Counted from the stretch's first letter, positions 1 through 9,205 are shown. The stretch: DNA of 64,000 bases from Phycicoccus jejuensis (GCF_000720925.1 NZ_JOEE01000004.1:492531-556530), one strand, 5' to 3'. Made by a program: numbers and translations. The notes: generated by a model from the letters alone, not told the origin.

Positions 1-790
1 CACCGCCATCCTCATCCTCTTCGGGGTGGGCGTGGTGGCGCAGGTCGTCACGGGCGCCGGCGCGCTCGGCGACCACGACTCGATCGCCTGGGCCTGGGGC
101 CTCGGCGTCACCTTCGGCGTCTACGCCGCCGCCCGGATCAGCGGGGCGCACCTCAACCCCGCCGTCACCGTGGCCCTGGCCGCGTTCGCCGGCTTCTCGT
201 GGCGCAAGGTGCTGCCGTACTCGATCGCCCAGATCGCCGGCGCCTTCGTGGCCGCACTGATCGTCCGGTGGGTGTACGACGACGCCATCAGCCTCGTCGA
301 CCCCGGCCACACCATCGCCACGCAGGGCATCTTCTCGACCCTCCCCGGCAACGGGTCGCTCGACATCGGGGTGGGCACGGCGTTCCTCGACCAGGTGGTC
401 GGGACCGCGATCCTGCTCTTCGTCATCCTCGCGCTGACCGACACCCGCAACGCCGCCCCCGTCGCGTGGTTCGCGCCGTTCGTCATCGGGCTGCTCGTCG
501 TCGCGATCGGGATGGCGTGGGGGACCAACGCGGGCTACGCCATCAACCCGGCGCGTGACTTCGGGCCCCGCCTGGCCAGCTTCTTCACCGGCTACTCCAC
601 GGCCTTCGAGGACCAGTACGGCGGCCTCTACTTCTGGGTTCCGATCGTCGCTCCCCTGATCGGTGGCCTCCTCGGGGGCGCCGCCTACACCCTCGGCCTC
701 GGGCGGTTCATGCCCGACGAGGCCGAGCCCGAGAAGGTGGGCCGGGTCGCGGCCGAGCCCACCCCCGAGACCGCAGACGCCCGCGCCTGA
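1..790 (+). CDS. glpF: Glycerol uptake facilitator GlpF (aquaglyceroporin), 5' end outside window
   Basis: Major intrinsic protein that lets glycerol and small polyols cross the membrane. The reading frame is open from base 2, so the first residues lie outside the window; the GTG at 26 is internal, not the true start. Both half-helix motifs are visible: HLNPAVTVALA and YAINPARDFGPR. The Asp directly after the second NPAR is the residue that separates glycerol facilitators from strict water channels. Six hydrophobic segments can be traced, followed by an acidic cytoplasmic tail. It is followed after 30 bases by glpK and then glpD, a complete glycerol dissimilation operon. Family assignment is very secure; strict substrate choice is inferred from context. 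Confidence 0.95.
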   Translation, partial: TAILILFGVGVVAQVVTGAGALGDHDSIAWAWGLGVTFGVYAAARISGAHLNPAVTVALAAFAGFSWRKVLPYSIAQIAGAFVAALIVRWVYDDAISLVDPGHTIATQGIFSTLPGNGSLDIGVGTAFLDQVVGTAILLFVILALTDTRNAAPVAWFAPFVIGLLVVAIGMAWGTNAGYAINPARDFGPRLASFFTGYSTAFEDQYGGLYFWVPIVAPLIGGLLGGAAYTLGLGRFMPDEAEPEKVGRVAAEPTPETADARA

Positions 791-820
791 ACCCCATCCC
801 CGCGTCAAAGGAGACACCCC

Positions 821-2338
821 ATGGCTGACTACGTCGGCGCCATCGACCAGGGCACCACCAGCACCCGCTTCATGATCTTCGACCACGGCGGCAACGAGGT
901 GGCGCGCCACCAGCTCGAGCACGAGCAGATCATGCCGCGCGCCGGTTGGGTCGAGCACAACCCGGTCGAGATCTGGGAGCGCACGAGCTCGGTCCTGCAG
1001 ACCGCCCTCGGTCGCTCCGGCCTCACCGGGAACGACCTCGTCGCGCTCGGCATCACCAACCAGCGCGAGACGACCGTGGTGTGGAACCGCCGCACCGGCC
1101 GCCCGTACTACAACGCGATCGTCTGGCAGGACACCCGGACCGACTCCATCGCCAAGCGGCTCGACGAGGACGAGCGGGGCCAGGTGATCCGCCGCAAGGC
1201 CGGGCTGCCGCCGGCGCCGTACTTCTCCGGCGGCAAGATCCAGTGGATCCTCGAGAACGTCGACGGCGTGCGCGCGGCCGCCGAGGCCGGCGACGCGATC
1301 TTCGGCACCACCGACACCTGGCTGCTGTGGAACCTCACCGGCGGCGTCCGGGGCGGGGTCCACGTCACCGACGTGACCAACGCCAGCCGCACCATGCTCA
1401 TGGACCTGGAGACCCTCGACTGGGACGACGAGCTGCTGGGCTTCTTCGACATCCCGCGGCAGATGCTGCCCGAGATCCGGCCGTCGTCGGACCCGCGCGG
1501 GTACGGCACGACCCTCGCCGAGGGCCCGCTCGCGGCCGAGGTGCCCCTCACGGCGGCGCTCGGCGACCAGCAGGCCGCCATGGTCGGCCAGGTGTGCCTG
1601 GCGCCCGGCGAAGCGAAGAACACCTACGGCACCGGGAACTTCCTCCTGCTCAACACCGGCACCGAGCTGGTGCGGTCGGACAACGGGCTGCTGACGACCG
1701 TCTGCTACCAGTTCGGCGAGGACAAGCCGGTCTACGCCCTCGAGGGCTCGATCGCCGTCACCGGGTCGGCGGTGCAGTGGCTGCGCGACCAGCTGGGCAT
1801 CATCAGCGGCGCGGCCCACAGCGAGGCGCTCGCGCGTCAGGTGCCGGACAACGGCGGGGTGTACTTCGTGCCCGCCTTCTCGGGCCTCTTCGCGCCCTAC
1901 TGGCGCTCCGACGCCCGCGGCGCCATCGTCGGGCTCTCGCGCTTCAACACCAACGCCCACATCGCCCGGGCCACCCTGGAGGCGATCTGCTACCAGTCCC
2001 GCGACGTCGCCGACGCGATGGAGAAGGACTCCGGGGTGCGCCTGGAGGTCCTCAAGGTCGACGGCGGGGTGACGGCCAACGACCTGTGCATGCAGATCCA
2101 GGCCGACGTCCTCGGGGTGCCGGTGAGCCGTCCGGTCGTCGCCGAGACCACGGCCCTGGGGTCGGCCTACGCGGCCGGCCTGGCCGTCGGCTTCTGGTCC
2201 GACCCGGAGGAGCTGCGCGCCAACTGGAACGAGGACCGGCGGTGGACGCCGGTGTGGTCCGAGGAGGAGCGGCAGGAGGGCTACCGCGGCTGGCAGAAGG
2301 CGGTCACCCGGACCTTGGACTGGGTGGAGGTGCGATGA
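821..2338 (+). CDS. glpK: Glycerol kinase
   Basis: Cytosolic FGGY-family kinase that phosphorylates glycerol to sn-glycerol 3-phosphate with ATP, trapping glycerol that entered through GlpF. At 505 residues it is the usual length. The N-terminal phosphate-binding motif [11 protein letters not shown], the [12 protein letters not shown] block and the C-terminal [14 protein letters not shown] block are all present. ATG at 821 is preceded by AAGGAG with 7-nt spacing. Its stop overlaps the glpD start (ATGA at 2335-2338), so the two are translationally coupled. Confidence 0.97.
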   Translation: MADYVGAIDQGTTSTRFMIFDHGGNEVARHQLEHEQIMPRAGWVEHNPVEIWERTSSVLQTALGRSGLTGNDLVALGITNQRETTVVWNRRTGRPYYNAIVWQDTRTDSIAKRLDEDERGQVIRRKAGLPPAPYFSGGKIQWILENVDGVRAAAEAGDAIFGTTDTWLLWNLTGGVRGGVHVTDVTNASRTMLMDLETLDWDDELLGFFDIPRQMLPEIRPSSDPRGYGTTLAEGPLAAEVPLTAALGDQQAAMVGQVCLAPGEAKNTYGTGNFLLLNTGTELVRSDNGLLTTVCYQFGEDKPVYALEGSIAVTGSAVQWLRDQLGIISGAAHSEALARQVPDNGGVYFVPAFSGLFAPYWRSDARGAIVGLSRFNTNAHIARATLEAICYQSRDVADAMEKDSGVRLEVLKVDGGVTANDLCMQIQADVLGVPVSRPVVAETTALGSAYAAGLAVGFWSDPEELRANWNEDRRWTPVWSEEERQEGYRGWQKAVTRTLDWVEVR

Positions 2339-4053
2339 GCGCCGGCCCGACCGCCACGACGGGGCGCCTCGACCCGGCCGCCCGCACCGACGCGCTGCGA
2401 CGGATGGCGCAGGAGACCCTCGACGTCCTGGTCGTCGGCGGTGGCGTGGTCGGGGCCGGCACGGCCCTCGACGCGGCGACGCGCGGCTTGCGCGTCGGCC
2501 TCGTCGAGGCCCGCGACTACGCCGCGGGCACCTCGAGCCGCTCGAGCAAGCTCGTGCACGGCGGCCTGCGCTACCTCGAGCAGCTGGACTTCGGGCTGGT
2601 GCGGGAGGCGTTGCGCGAGCGCTCGCTCATCCTGCACCGGCTCGCGCCGCACCTGGCCCGACCCGTTCCGTTCCTCTACCCGTTGTCGCACCGGGTGTGG
2701 GAGCGGGCCTACGTCGGCAGCGGCGTCCTGCTCTACGACACGATGGGTGGGCGCAAGGGCGTGCCGCGCCACCGGCACCTCTCGCGGCGCCGGGCGATGG
2801 CGGAGTTCCCGGGGCTGCGCGACGACGTCCTCGTCGGGGCGATCCAGTACCACGACGGCCAGGTGGACGACGCCCGGCACACGATGATGATCGCCCGGAC
2901 GGCGGCGGCGCACGGGGCGCTGCTCGCGACCAGCGCCCGCGTGGGGGAGCTGCTCCGCGAGGGTGAGAGTGTCGTCGGCGCCGTCGTCACCGACCTCGAG
3001 ACCGGCGAGCGGGTGCCGGTCCGGGCCCGGCGCACGGTGAACGCGGCCGGGGTGTGGACCGACCAGATCCAGGAGCTCGTGGGCGGTACCGGCCAGATCT
3101 CGGTCCGGGCCTCCAAGGGCGTGCACGTGCTGGTGCCGCGAGACCGGATCGACTCGCGCACCGGCCTGATCAGCCGCACCGAGAAGAGCGTGCTGTTCGT
3201 CATCCCGTGGGACGAGCACTGGATCATCGGCACGACCGACACCGACTGGGACCTCGACCTGGCGCATCCGGCCGCGAGCCGCTCCGACGTGGACTACCTG
3301 CTCGAGCACGCGAACCGCCTCCTGCGCCGGCCGCTGACCCACGACGACGTCGTGGGGGTGTACGCCGGGCTTCGCCCGCTGCTCTCGGGCGAGTCCGACG
3401 ACACGAGCACGCTCTCGCGCGAGCACGCGGTGGTCCGGCCGGTCCCCGGCCTGGTCATGGTCGCCGGCGGGAAGTACACGACGTACCGCGTGATGGCCCG
3501 CGACGCCGTCGACGCCGCGGTGCGCGACCTCCCGGACCGGGTGCCCCCGTCACGAACCGAGGACGTGCTCATCGCCGGCGCCGAGGGCTACGCGGCGCTC
3601 TGGGAGGGCCGGGGCCGGCTCGCGGCCGAGGCGGGGCTGTCGACGGCGCGGGTCGAGCACCTGCTGCGGCGGTACGGCTCGCTCACGCACGAGCTGCTCG
3701 CCCTGGTCGCGGACCGGCCCGAGCTCGGGCGCCCGCTCGAACACGCCCCGCGCTACCTGGCGGTCGAGGCGCTGTACGCGGCGTCGGCCGAGGGCGCGCT
3801 GCACCTGGACGACGTCCTCACCCGCAGGACCCGGATCTCGATCGAGACCCCGGACCGGGGGGTGGGCGCGGCCGCCCAGGTCGCGCAGCTCGTCGCGCCG
3901 GTGCTGGGGTGGTCGGAGGCGGACGCCGAGAACGAGGTCCGGCACTACCGGGCGCGGGTCGAGGCCGAGCTCGACTCGCAGCGACAGCCCGATGACCGGA
4001 CGGCGGACGCGGCGCGGCTGGGTGCGCCCGACGTGCGCGGGGTGCGCGGCTGA
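2335..4053 (+). CDS. glpD: Aerobic glycerol-3-phosphate dehydrogenase (FAD)
   Basis: Membrane-associated flavoenzyme that oxidises glycerol 3-phosphate to dihydroxyacetone phosphate and passes electrons to the quinone pool, joining the operon to the respiratory genes found 45 kb further on. The 572-residue frame begins at the ATG inside the glpK stop. The dinucleotide-binding motif [17 protein letters not shown] lies near residues 38-54, followed by [17 protein letters not shown], which is diagnostic of GlpD/GlpA. The C-terminal DAO_C region is complete. A long open frame continues upstream through glpK in this frame but is only GC-driven; the start is set by the overlap and the flavin motif position. 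Confidence 0.95.
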   Translation: MSAGPTATTGRLDPAARTDALRRMAQETLDVLVVGGGVVGAGTALDAATRGLRVGLVEARDYAAGTSSRSSKLVHGGLRYLEQLDFGLVREALRERSLILHRLAPHLARPVPFLYPLSHRVWERAYVGSGVLLYDTMGGRKGVPRHRHLSRRRAMAEFPGLRDDVLVGAIQYHDGQVDDARHTMMIARTAAAHGALLATSARVGELLREGESVVGAVVTDLETGERVPVRARRTVNAAGVWTDQIQELVGGTGQISVRASKGVHVLVPRDRIDSRTGLISRTEKSVLFVIPWDEHWIIGTTDTDWDLDLAHPAASRSDVDYLLEHANRLLRRPLTHDDVVGVYAGLRPLLSGESDDTSTLSREHAVVRPVPGLVMVAGGKYTTYRVMARDAVDAAVRDLPDRVPPSRTEDVLIAGAEGYAALWEGRGRLAAEAGLSTARVEHLLRRYGSLTHELLALVADRPELGRPLEHAPRYLAVEALYAASAEGALHLDDVLTRRTRISIETPDRGVGAAAQVAQLVAPVLGWSEADAENEVRHYRARVEAELDSQRQPDDRTADAARLGAPDVRGVRG

Positions 4054-4094
4054 GGCCGTCCCCCGGCGGAGGCCGGCCACCGGCGGGGGCGGCC
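4054..4094 (+). terminator. Possible weak terminator after glpD
   Basis: Directly after the glpD stop, GGCCGTCCCC and GGGGGCGGCC can form a roughly 10-bp GC-rich stem with one wobble and one bulge. There is no T-run. It sits between two convergent genes, where a terminator is expected. The imperfect stem makes the call tentative. Confidence 0.35.
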
Positions 4095-4106
4095 GCCGAG
4101 GACGAC

Positions 4107-4845
4107 TCAGGGCTCGAGGGGCGGCCGGGCGGCGGACGGGGCCACGAGGACGGGGCACGGGCTGGCGTGCAGCAGACGGCTGCTGACGCCGCCGAGGAGC
4201 AGCCCGGCGAAGCCGCCACTGCCCCGTGAGCCCACCACCAGCAGCTGTGCCGACCGGGCCGTCTCCCGGAGAACCGGCACTGGTTCACCCCGGAGGATCT
4301 CGGTGCGGACCGCGACGTCGGGGTACGTCTGCGCCCAGCCCACCATCATCTCGGAGACGGAGAGCTCCTCGGCCTCGTAGGCGGGATGCTCACCGTCTGC
4401 CCAGCGGCTCGCGTCGTCGAAGGCGCCCGGGTGCTCCATCCACCACGCATGGACCGCAACCAACGGGGCCGAGCGGCGGGAGGCCTCCGCGAAGGCCAGA
4501 CCGATCGCCGGGCGGCTGTGCTCGCCCGCGTCGACGCCGACGACGACCGGTCCGCGGGAGGGGAGGGGGACACCCTCGGGGACGACGAGGACGGGGCACC
4601 GGGAGTGCATCGCGACCTGGTGGGTGGTGGCGCCGAGGACCTCGCCGGCCAGCCGGCCGAGCCGCCCCGCGCCGATGACGACGACCTCGGCGTGGGCGCT
4701 GGCCCGCACGATCGCCGCCGCCGGGGACTCCAGGGCGGTGCACGAGGTGACGGCGACCTGCCCGTCGGTGGCCAGCCGGCTGGCCCACGGGTGCGTCGAC
4801 GTCGACGGCGACGACGACGGACCCGACCGGGGTGGCGTGGTGCAC
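4107..4845 (-). pseudogene. Tandem universal stress protein (UspA) gene with deletion and frameshift in domain 1
   Basis: A good GGAGGT Shine-Dalgarno precedes GTG at 4845, and the first codons read HHATPVGSVVVAVD, a typical first beta strand of a UspA domain. Near 4790 homology jumps to another frame, which reads ASRLATDGQVAVTSC and continues as the second half of UspA domain 1. About 60-70 residues are missing between the two. Domain 2 is complete, including the ATP-binding signature GSRGSGGFAGLLLG, and ends at 4107. The frame from the good start runs on as nonsense, so the intended two-domain protein (about 300 residues) cannot be made. A one-domain product could still start at ATG 4610 (167 residues). 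A sequencing or assembly error is an alternative. Confidence 0.7.
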
Positions 4846-5036
4846 GGCTGACCTCCTAGTGGTGGGGCCCACGGTGCTCGTCGTCCGGGGCGCCGGACAG
4901 AGCCGAAGGTCCCGCGGGCGGCGGGGCGCTCCAGGCGCTCCGGGACCTTCGGCCAGGGCCTCGCGCCGAAAGGCGCGCGAGTGTGGGTGCCGTGGCGGAC
5001 CGGCGCGGCGACCGGCCATGGTGGAGAGGAGCTCCG

Positions 5037-5426
5037 ATGACCGGCAGGGTGATGTCGACGGCCGCCGGCCCGGCAGGGGAGCCGCGCCCGGGCCCGGACC
5101 GGTGGGCCCGGGGGTGGCTGGGCGTGACCCTCGTCGGGGTGCTGGCCGCGTTCGTGGTGGGTGACGGCGTGGCCACGATGGTGGGGGTGCCCGACCAGGG
5201 GACGGCCACGCCGGGTCAGGGACTCGTGGTCGTGACGGCGGTCCTCCCGCTCGTGCTCCTCCCGGCGTGGCTGACCTGGAGGTCGGACCGTCGAGGACGC
5301 CTCCCCGGCGACCGGTTGTTGCGGCGTACCGGCGCCGTGGCGGCTGCTGTGGCGGCCGGCTTCGCGCTGCTCGTCGTGGGCGGATGGCTCGTGCTGGTGG
5401 CGTCCTGGGGCGTCGACCGGCTCTGA
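5037..5426 (+). CDS. Small integral membrane protein of unknown function
   Basis: The ATG at 5037 follows GAGGAG with 5-nt spacing and gives 129 residues. After a short Pro/Gly-rich cytoplasmic N-terminus there are three hydrophobic segments (about residues 30-50, 62-78 and 97-121) separated by short loops, the last loop basic (RSDRRGRLPGDRLLRR). No catalytic motif was recognised and no family name can be given. It lies divergent from the broken usp gene and upstream of an APC permease in the same direction, separated by a 250-base regulatory-looking gap, so co-transcription with the permease is unlikely. Confidence 0.65.
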   Translation: MTGRVMSTAAGPAGEPRPGPDRWARGWLGVTLVGVLAAFVVGDGVATMVGVPDQGTATPGQGLVVVTAVLPLVLLPAWLTWRSDRRGRLPGDRLLRRTGAVAAAVAAGFALLVVGGWLVLVASWGVDRL

Positions 5427-5569
5427 GCGACGACGGCGGCGAAGGCAGCCGCCGACGTGCTCCGAGTACCGGCGGCGCGCGGAACTGGCCGCTGCGGGCT
5501 CCAGTTCCCGGCCCGATGTCCCCTGACCTCGACGTTTGTCGGAATGTGAATTGCACGGACACGGAACCA

Positions 5570-5598
5570 CCATTGATGCCATTGGGCGCGGACAATGG
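5570..5598 (+). promoter_or_regulatory. Inverted and direct repeat upstream of the APC permease, candidate operator
   Basis: CCATTG at 5579-5584 and CAATGG at 5593-5598 form a perfect inverted repeat with an 8-nt spacer. A third CCATTG at 5570-5575 is a direct repeat of the left arm. The stretch is clearly less GC-rich than its surroundings. A possible -10 hexamer TATCCT lies at 5624-5629, about 50 bases before the permease ATG, so the repeat would fall just upstream of the promoter. The binding protein is unknown. Confidence 0.4.
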
Positions 5599-5677
5599 CA
5601 CGTGGTGTAACGGGGGATCGCCATATCCTGCGGCACCGTTTTCCTGAGCCTTCGGTCTCCAGAGAAAGCGATCTGCC

Positions 5678-7360
5678 ATGGCCACAGACACCTCGGCGGC
5701 TGTCGAGACAGAACAACCCGCGCTCAAGCGTCACGTCGGGATCATCGGTCTCCTCTTCGCGAGCATCGGTTCGATCATCGGGTCGGGTTGGTTGTTCGGC
5801 GCTCTCAACGCCTCGAAGGAGGCAGGTCCCGCGGCGATCATCTCGTGGGCCCTGGGTGGGGTGATGGTCCTCGCCATCGCGCTGGTCTACGCGGAGCTGG
5901 GGGTGATGTTCCCGCTGTCCGGCGGGGTGATCCGCTTCCCACACCTGGCGTTCGGCTCGTTCGCCAGCTACACCACCGGCTGGATCACCTGGGTGGGGGC
6001 GAGTACGACCGCTCCCATCGAGGTGCTGGCGGCGCTGCAGTACGGCACCAAGTACGCGCCGTTCACGCAGGAGGCCCAGGCCGGCGGCCAGACGGTGCAC
6101 ACGCTCACCGGGCTCGGCTACGCCGTCGCCGTGGTGCTCATGGCCATCTTCGTGGTCATCAACTACTTCGGCATCCGCTGGTTCGCGCGTATCAACAACG
6201 CCCTGGTCTGGTGGAAACTCGGGATCATCGTGCTCGTCGTCGTGGCGTTCCTCGTCAGCGCGTTCCACGGCGAGAACTTCTCCAGCCACGGGTTCAAGCC
6301 GGCGGGCTGGCACGGCGTCTTCAGCGCGATCGCCACCTCGGGGATCGTCTTCTCCTACCTCGGCTTCCGCCAGGGCGTCGAGCTCGCCGGCGAGACCGAC
6401 AACCCGCGCAAGAACGTCCCCATCGCGGTCATCGGCTCGGTGCTCATCACGGCGGTCATCTACATCGCCCTGCAGGTCGCCTTCATCGGAGCGCTGGACC
6501 CGAGCCTGCTCAGTGGCCCCCAGGCGTGGAGCAACCTCAGCTTCGAGAACGACTTCGGGCCCCTGGCCGCCCTGGCCACGGCCCTCGGGTTGGGCTGGTT
6601 GGCGGTGCTGCTCTACATCGACGCGATCATCTCCCCCGGGGACACCGGCCTGATCTACACCACGCTGACCTCTCGACTGTCCTACGCGATGGCGCGCAAC
6701 GGGAACGCCCCGCAGCGACTGGCGAAGACGACCGATCGCGGCGTGCCGCTGTTCAGCCTGATCGTGACGTTCGTCGTCGGCCTCATCGTGTTCCTGCCTT
6801 TCCCCAGCTGGCAGCAGCTGGTCGGCTTCATCACCTCGGCCACCGTGCTCTCCTTCGCCTCCGGGCCGCTGGTGCTGACGGCACTGCGCAAGCGGGTTCC
6901 CGACCAGCCGCGTCCGTTCCGGCTGCCCGGCGGCCACGCCCTCCCGCTGTTCGCGTTCTGGGCGTCGAACCTGATCGTGTACTGGTCCGGGTGGCTGACC
7001 GGCTGGAAGCTCTACCTCTCCGTGCTGGTCGGTTTCGTGCTGCTCGGCCTGTTCAAGGTGTTCGGCGGCGTGCGTCAGGCGCCGCTGCACTTCTGGAACG
7101 GCGTCTCGTGGCTCTTCCCCTGGCTGGGCGGCCTGGCCCTGATCTCCTACTTGGGCAACTTCCCGGAGAAGTCGGCCGGCGCCGGGAACCTCGGGGTGCT
7201 GAACTTCGAGTGGTCCGCGGTGCTCCTCGCCGCTCTGTCGGTGCTCGTCTACATCATCGCCACCCGAGTGGCGCTGCCGGCCGACGCGGTGGTGGAGCAC
7301 ATCGAGCAGTCCAAGGAGGAGGCTGCCGTCGAGGACGCCGAGCTGGGGGCGACCTCCTGA
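5678..7360 (+). CDS. APC superfamily amino acid permease
   Basis: Secondary transporter of the amino acid-polyamine-organocation superfamily, placed in the cytoplasmic membrane. It has 560 residues. TM1 carries the unwound-helix motif GSIIGSGWLFG, matching the substrate-binding GxG signature of APC transporters, and about 12-14 hydrophobic helices follow. The C-terminus ends in a charged cytoplasmic tail (EHIEQSKEEAAVEDAE). The overall pattern resembles the longer aspartate/glutamate-type permeases such as Bacillus YveA, but the substrate cannot be read from sequence. The ATG at 5678 has only a weak upstream AGAAAG. It is monocistronic, between the operator-like repeat and a strong hairpin. 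Confidence 0.85.
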   Translation: MATDTSAAVETEQPALKRHVGIIGLLFASIGSIIGSGWLFGALNASKEAGPAAIISWALGGVMVLAIALVYAELGVMFPLSGGVIRFPHLAFGSFASYTTGWITWVGASTTAPIEVLAALQYGTKYAPFTQEAQAGGQTVHTLTGLGYAVAVVLMAIFVVINYFGIRWFARINNALVWWKLGIIVLVVVAFLVSAFHGENFSSHGFKPAGWHGVFSAIATSGIVFSYLGFRQGVELAGETDNPRKNVPIAVIGSVLITAVIYIALQVAFIGALDPSLLSGPQAWSNLSFENDFGPLAALATALGLGWLAVLLYIDAIISPGDTGLIYTTLTSRLSYAMARNGNAPQRLAKTTDRGVPLFSLIVTFVVGLIVFLPFPSWQQLVGFITSATVLSFASGPLVLTALRKRVPDQPRPFRLPGGHALPLFAFWASNLIVYWSGWLTGWKLYLSVLVGFVLLGLFKVFGGVRQAPLHFWNGVSWLFPWLGGLALISYLGNFPEKSAGAGNLGVLNFEWSAVLLAALSVLVYIIATRVALPADAVVEHIEQSKEEAAVEDAELGATS

Positions 7361-7453
7361 CCCCTGATCCGACCCCGGTGATCCTGACGGCGCCACGGCG
7401 GGTCCCCTCCCACCCCGGTGGTCTCGTGGAGTCGCTCGCAGCATCGCAGGTCA

Positions 7454-7493
7454 GCGCCCACCGGGCCGAGAAGCTCCTCGGCCCGGTGGGCGC
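7454..7493. terminator. Strong bidirectional hairpin after the permease
   Basis: Perfect 17-bp arms, GCGCCCACCGGGCCGAG at 7454-7470 and its complement at 7477-7493, enclose a 6-nt loop. No U-tract is present, as is common for actinobacterial terminators. It lies about 90 bases after the permease stop and about 60 bases beyond the 3' end of the hsp20 remnant on the other strand, so it could once have served both. Confidence 0.75.
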
Positions 7494-7554
7494 ACTGATG
7501 TGGCGGTGCCGGCGGTGGGCCCACCGGCGGTGGGCCGGCGCCGGGGGAGCGGGG

Positions 7555-7683
7555 TCAGGCGCTGATGGCGCGCCGACCCTCGTTCTTGCTGCTGATCTCC
7601 ACCTTGCGCGGCTTGGCGTGCTCCGCGACCGGGATCTGCAGCGTCAGGACGCCGCCGTCGTAGCTGGCCTCGTCGCCTCGGCA
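7555..7683 (-). pseudogene. Hsp20 small heat-shock protein, C-terminal remnant only
   Basis: Reading the minus strand to the TGA at 7557-7555 gives EASYDGGVLTLQIPVAEHA followed by KPRKVEISSKNEGRR, the end of an alpha-crystallin domain with its IPV/KPRKV strand. About 43 codons remain of a gene that should have about 145. No start codon or ribosome-binding site fits, and homology stops abruptly near 7675-7685. The intact copy at 9357-9797 matches the same block (DYADGVLTLTIPVAEEARPRK) but differs enough to be an older paralogue rather than a fresh copy. The missing 5' part adjoins another truncated gene on the opposite strand. Confidence 0.75.
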
Positions 7684-7689
7684 CCGGGG

Positions 7690-7959
7690 CCCGATGCGTC
7701 GGAGCAGCTGCGCGGCGGGCGGCTGCTCGGCCCGATGGAGCGCGTCCTCATCATCGGCCTCGGCCTCGCCGGTCAGCTCGGCGCCGCCGGGCTCGTCATC
7801 GCCGCCAAGGGCCTCATCCGCTTCCCCGAGCTGCAGAGCAAGCGCTCCGAGCGCGAGTCGGTCGACGGCGTCGGCATCGACGAGGTGACGGAGTACTTCC
7901 TCGTCGGGTCCTTCGTGTCGTGGCTGCTCGCGCTCGGCACGCTCGTCCTCGCCCGCTGA
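7690..7959 (+). pseudogene. DUF3307-like membrane protein, C-terminal remnant
   Basis: The frame ending at 7959 reads RGGRLLGPMERVLIIGLG, then LVIAAKGLIRFPELQ, then EVTEYFLVGSFVSWLLAL. This is the last third of DUF3307-type membrane proteins (normally about 230-250 residues), with two of the expected helices. The upstream part of the frame runs antisense through the hsp20 remnant and has no membrane character. An ATG at 7735 could give a 74-residue product, but there is no ribosome-binding site. Family recognition is from memory of the C-terminal pattern. The truncation itself is clear because the gene begins exactly where the hsp20 fragment ends. Confidence 0.6.
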
Positions 7960-7966
7960 CGCCCGC

Positions 7967-8614
7967 TCAGACGTCGATGATGCGGCCCCGGTACTCGGCC
8001 GGGAAGTCGGCCGTCGTGTCGCCCGCGACGAGCAGCCGGTAGGTCATTGCGGCCGCCTCTTCGAGGTTGAGGGCGCGACGCAGGGCCATCGGCACGGTGT
8101 CGCCGAGGGTCGAGCAGCCGTGGTGGGCGAGGACGACGGCGTCGTGGTCACGGGCCGCGTCGGCCGCCGCCCGGGCGAGCTCCTCGGTGCCGGAGGGGAG
8201 GAACGGCACCCGTCCGGCGGAGCCGAGGTAGTACTGGTGGTCGAGGGTCGTGAACCGGATGGGCGCCCCGAGCAGGTCGACGAGCAGGACGTGCTGCGGG
8301 TGGAGGTGGACGATGGCGCCCACGTCCGGGCGGGCCGCGTAGGTGCGGGCGTGCAGCTTCCACTCGACCGAGGGCCGCTCTGCGCCGCCGCGGTGCTCGC
8401 CGTCGAGCGACAGCTCGGCGAACTCCTCGGGACGCAGGCGGTCCAGCCACGTCCCGGTGCCGGTGACGACGAACGCGTCAGTGTCGGGCAGCCGGGCCGA
8501 CAGGTTGCCGCCCGAGGCCTGGACGAGGCCGCGCTCGACGACGTGCCGACCGGTGTCGACGAGCTGCTCCAGGAGGTCGGCGCGGGTCGGGGTCACGAGG
8601 TGATCATGGCGCAC
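7967..8614 (-). CDS. Class II aldolase/adducin family protein (fuculose-phosphate aldolase-like)
   Basis: Zinc-dependent aldolase of the AraD/FucA fold, 215 residues, the normal size. Visible active-site elements are SGGNLSAR (phosphate loop, residues 34-41), the catalytic Glu84 in SVEWKLH, the zinc histidines His103 and His105 in VHLHPQH, and the third ligand in AHHG at 164-165. It probably cleaves a sugar phosphate or related acid to dihydroxyacetone phosphate or pyruvate plus an aldehyde; the substrate is unknown. The start used is GTG 8614, with a second GTG at 8596 possible. It lies 18 bases downstream of the RibD-like gene in the same direction and is probably co-transcribed with it. 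Confidence 0.85.
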   Translation of the reverse strand: MRHDHLVTPTRADLLEQLVDTGRHVVERGLVQASGGNLSARLPDTDAFVVTGTGTWLDRLRPEEFAELSLDGEHRGGAERPSVEWKLHARTYAARPDVGAIVHLHPQHVLLVDLLGAPIRFTTLDHQYYLGSAGRVPFLPSGTEELARAAADAARDHDAVVLAHHGCSTLGDTVPMALRRALNLEEAAAMTYRLLVAGDTTADFPAEYRGRIIDV

Positions 8615-8632
8615 GCCGGAGCGCGGGCCGGG

Positions 8633-9205
8633 TCAGGCGCGCACGTACCGCGTGAGGAGCACGCCGTGGGGGAGCGGGGTGCTGCTCGCGAGGCGCCACG
8701 CGGCGGGGTCGGCCGCGCCGCGCACGAGCGGCACGCCCTCGCCGAGGAGCACCGGGTTGACCTTGAGGTGCAGCTCGTCGACCTCGTCGAGCAGCTGGCC
8801 GGCGAGGTCGCCGCCGCCGCAGAGCCAGACGGCGAGCCCGTCTTCCTCGGCCTTGAGCGCCCGCACGAGGGCGACCGGGTCGTCGTGGACGACCGTGACG
8901 GTCGGGTCCTCGGGCAGGTCCTCGCGCCGGGTCACGACGTACTGCCGCAGGTGCGGGTAGGCGCTGGTCAGGCCCGCGTCGAGAGCGGGCTGGTGGGTGG
9001 CGCGACCCATGACGACGGTGTCGAAGTGCCGCGGCGGGGCGTCGACCCCGAGCGCGGCCCGCACGTGCGCCGGGCAGGTCTCCGGGTACTCCGCGAAGAG
9101 CGCCGCGAGGGTGTCGGGCGCGACCGGGAAGGCCGAGGCATCCCCGGCGGGGTCGGCGATGAAGCCGTCGAGGGAGGTCGCGACGTAGTAGACGAGGCGG
9201 CGCAC
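8633..9205 (-). CDS. RibD C-terminal/dihydrofolate reductase-fold protein
   Basis: Predicted NADPH-dependent reductase of the RibD_C family, 190 residues. It begins VRRLVYYVATSLDGFIAD, the hallmark N-terminal strand; DTVVMGRATHQPALD and VWLCGGGDLAGQLLDEVDEL form the nucleotide-binding core, with the conserved CGGG and the NPVLLGEGVPLV strand. The GTG at 9205 is preceded by AGGAG with 4-nt spacing, which rules out a longer frame that opens at 9304. These proteins are numerous in actinomycetes and few have a known substrate, so only the fold and probable cofactor are claimed. It likely forms a two-gene unit with the aldolase downstream. Confidence 0.85.
   Translation of the reverse strand: MRRLVYYVATSLDGFIADPAGDASAFPVAPDTLAALFAEYPETCPAHVRAALGVDAPPRHFDTVVMGRATHQPALDAGLTSAYPHLRQYVVTRREDLPEDPTVTVVHDDPVALVRALKAEEDGLAVWLCGGGDLAGQLLDEVDELHLKVNPVLLGEGVPLVRGAADPAAWRLASSTPLPHGVLLTRYVRA

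Noticed and set aside
946..2334. A reading frame open across glpK that joins glpD into one 1035-residue protein
   Set aside because: The part before 2335 is an out-of-frame shadow of glpK with Arg/Pro/Gly-rich nonsense; glpD starts at the ATGA overlap.
4846..5636. Extending the UspA frame upstream to 5636
   Set aside because: The added residues have no domain character and overlap the small membrane protein gene; a strong ribosome site marks the real start at 4845.
5788..7689. Treating the DUF3307-like frame as one 723-residue protein from 5788
   Set aside because: It is a frame shadow of the APC permease and of the hsp20 remnant; only the last 75-90 codons show protein homology.
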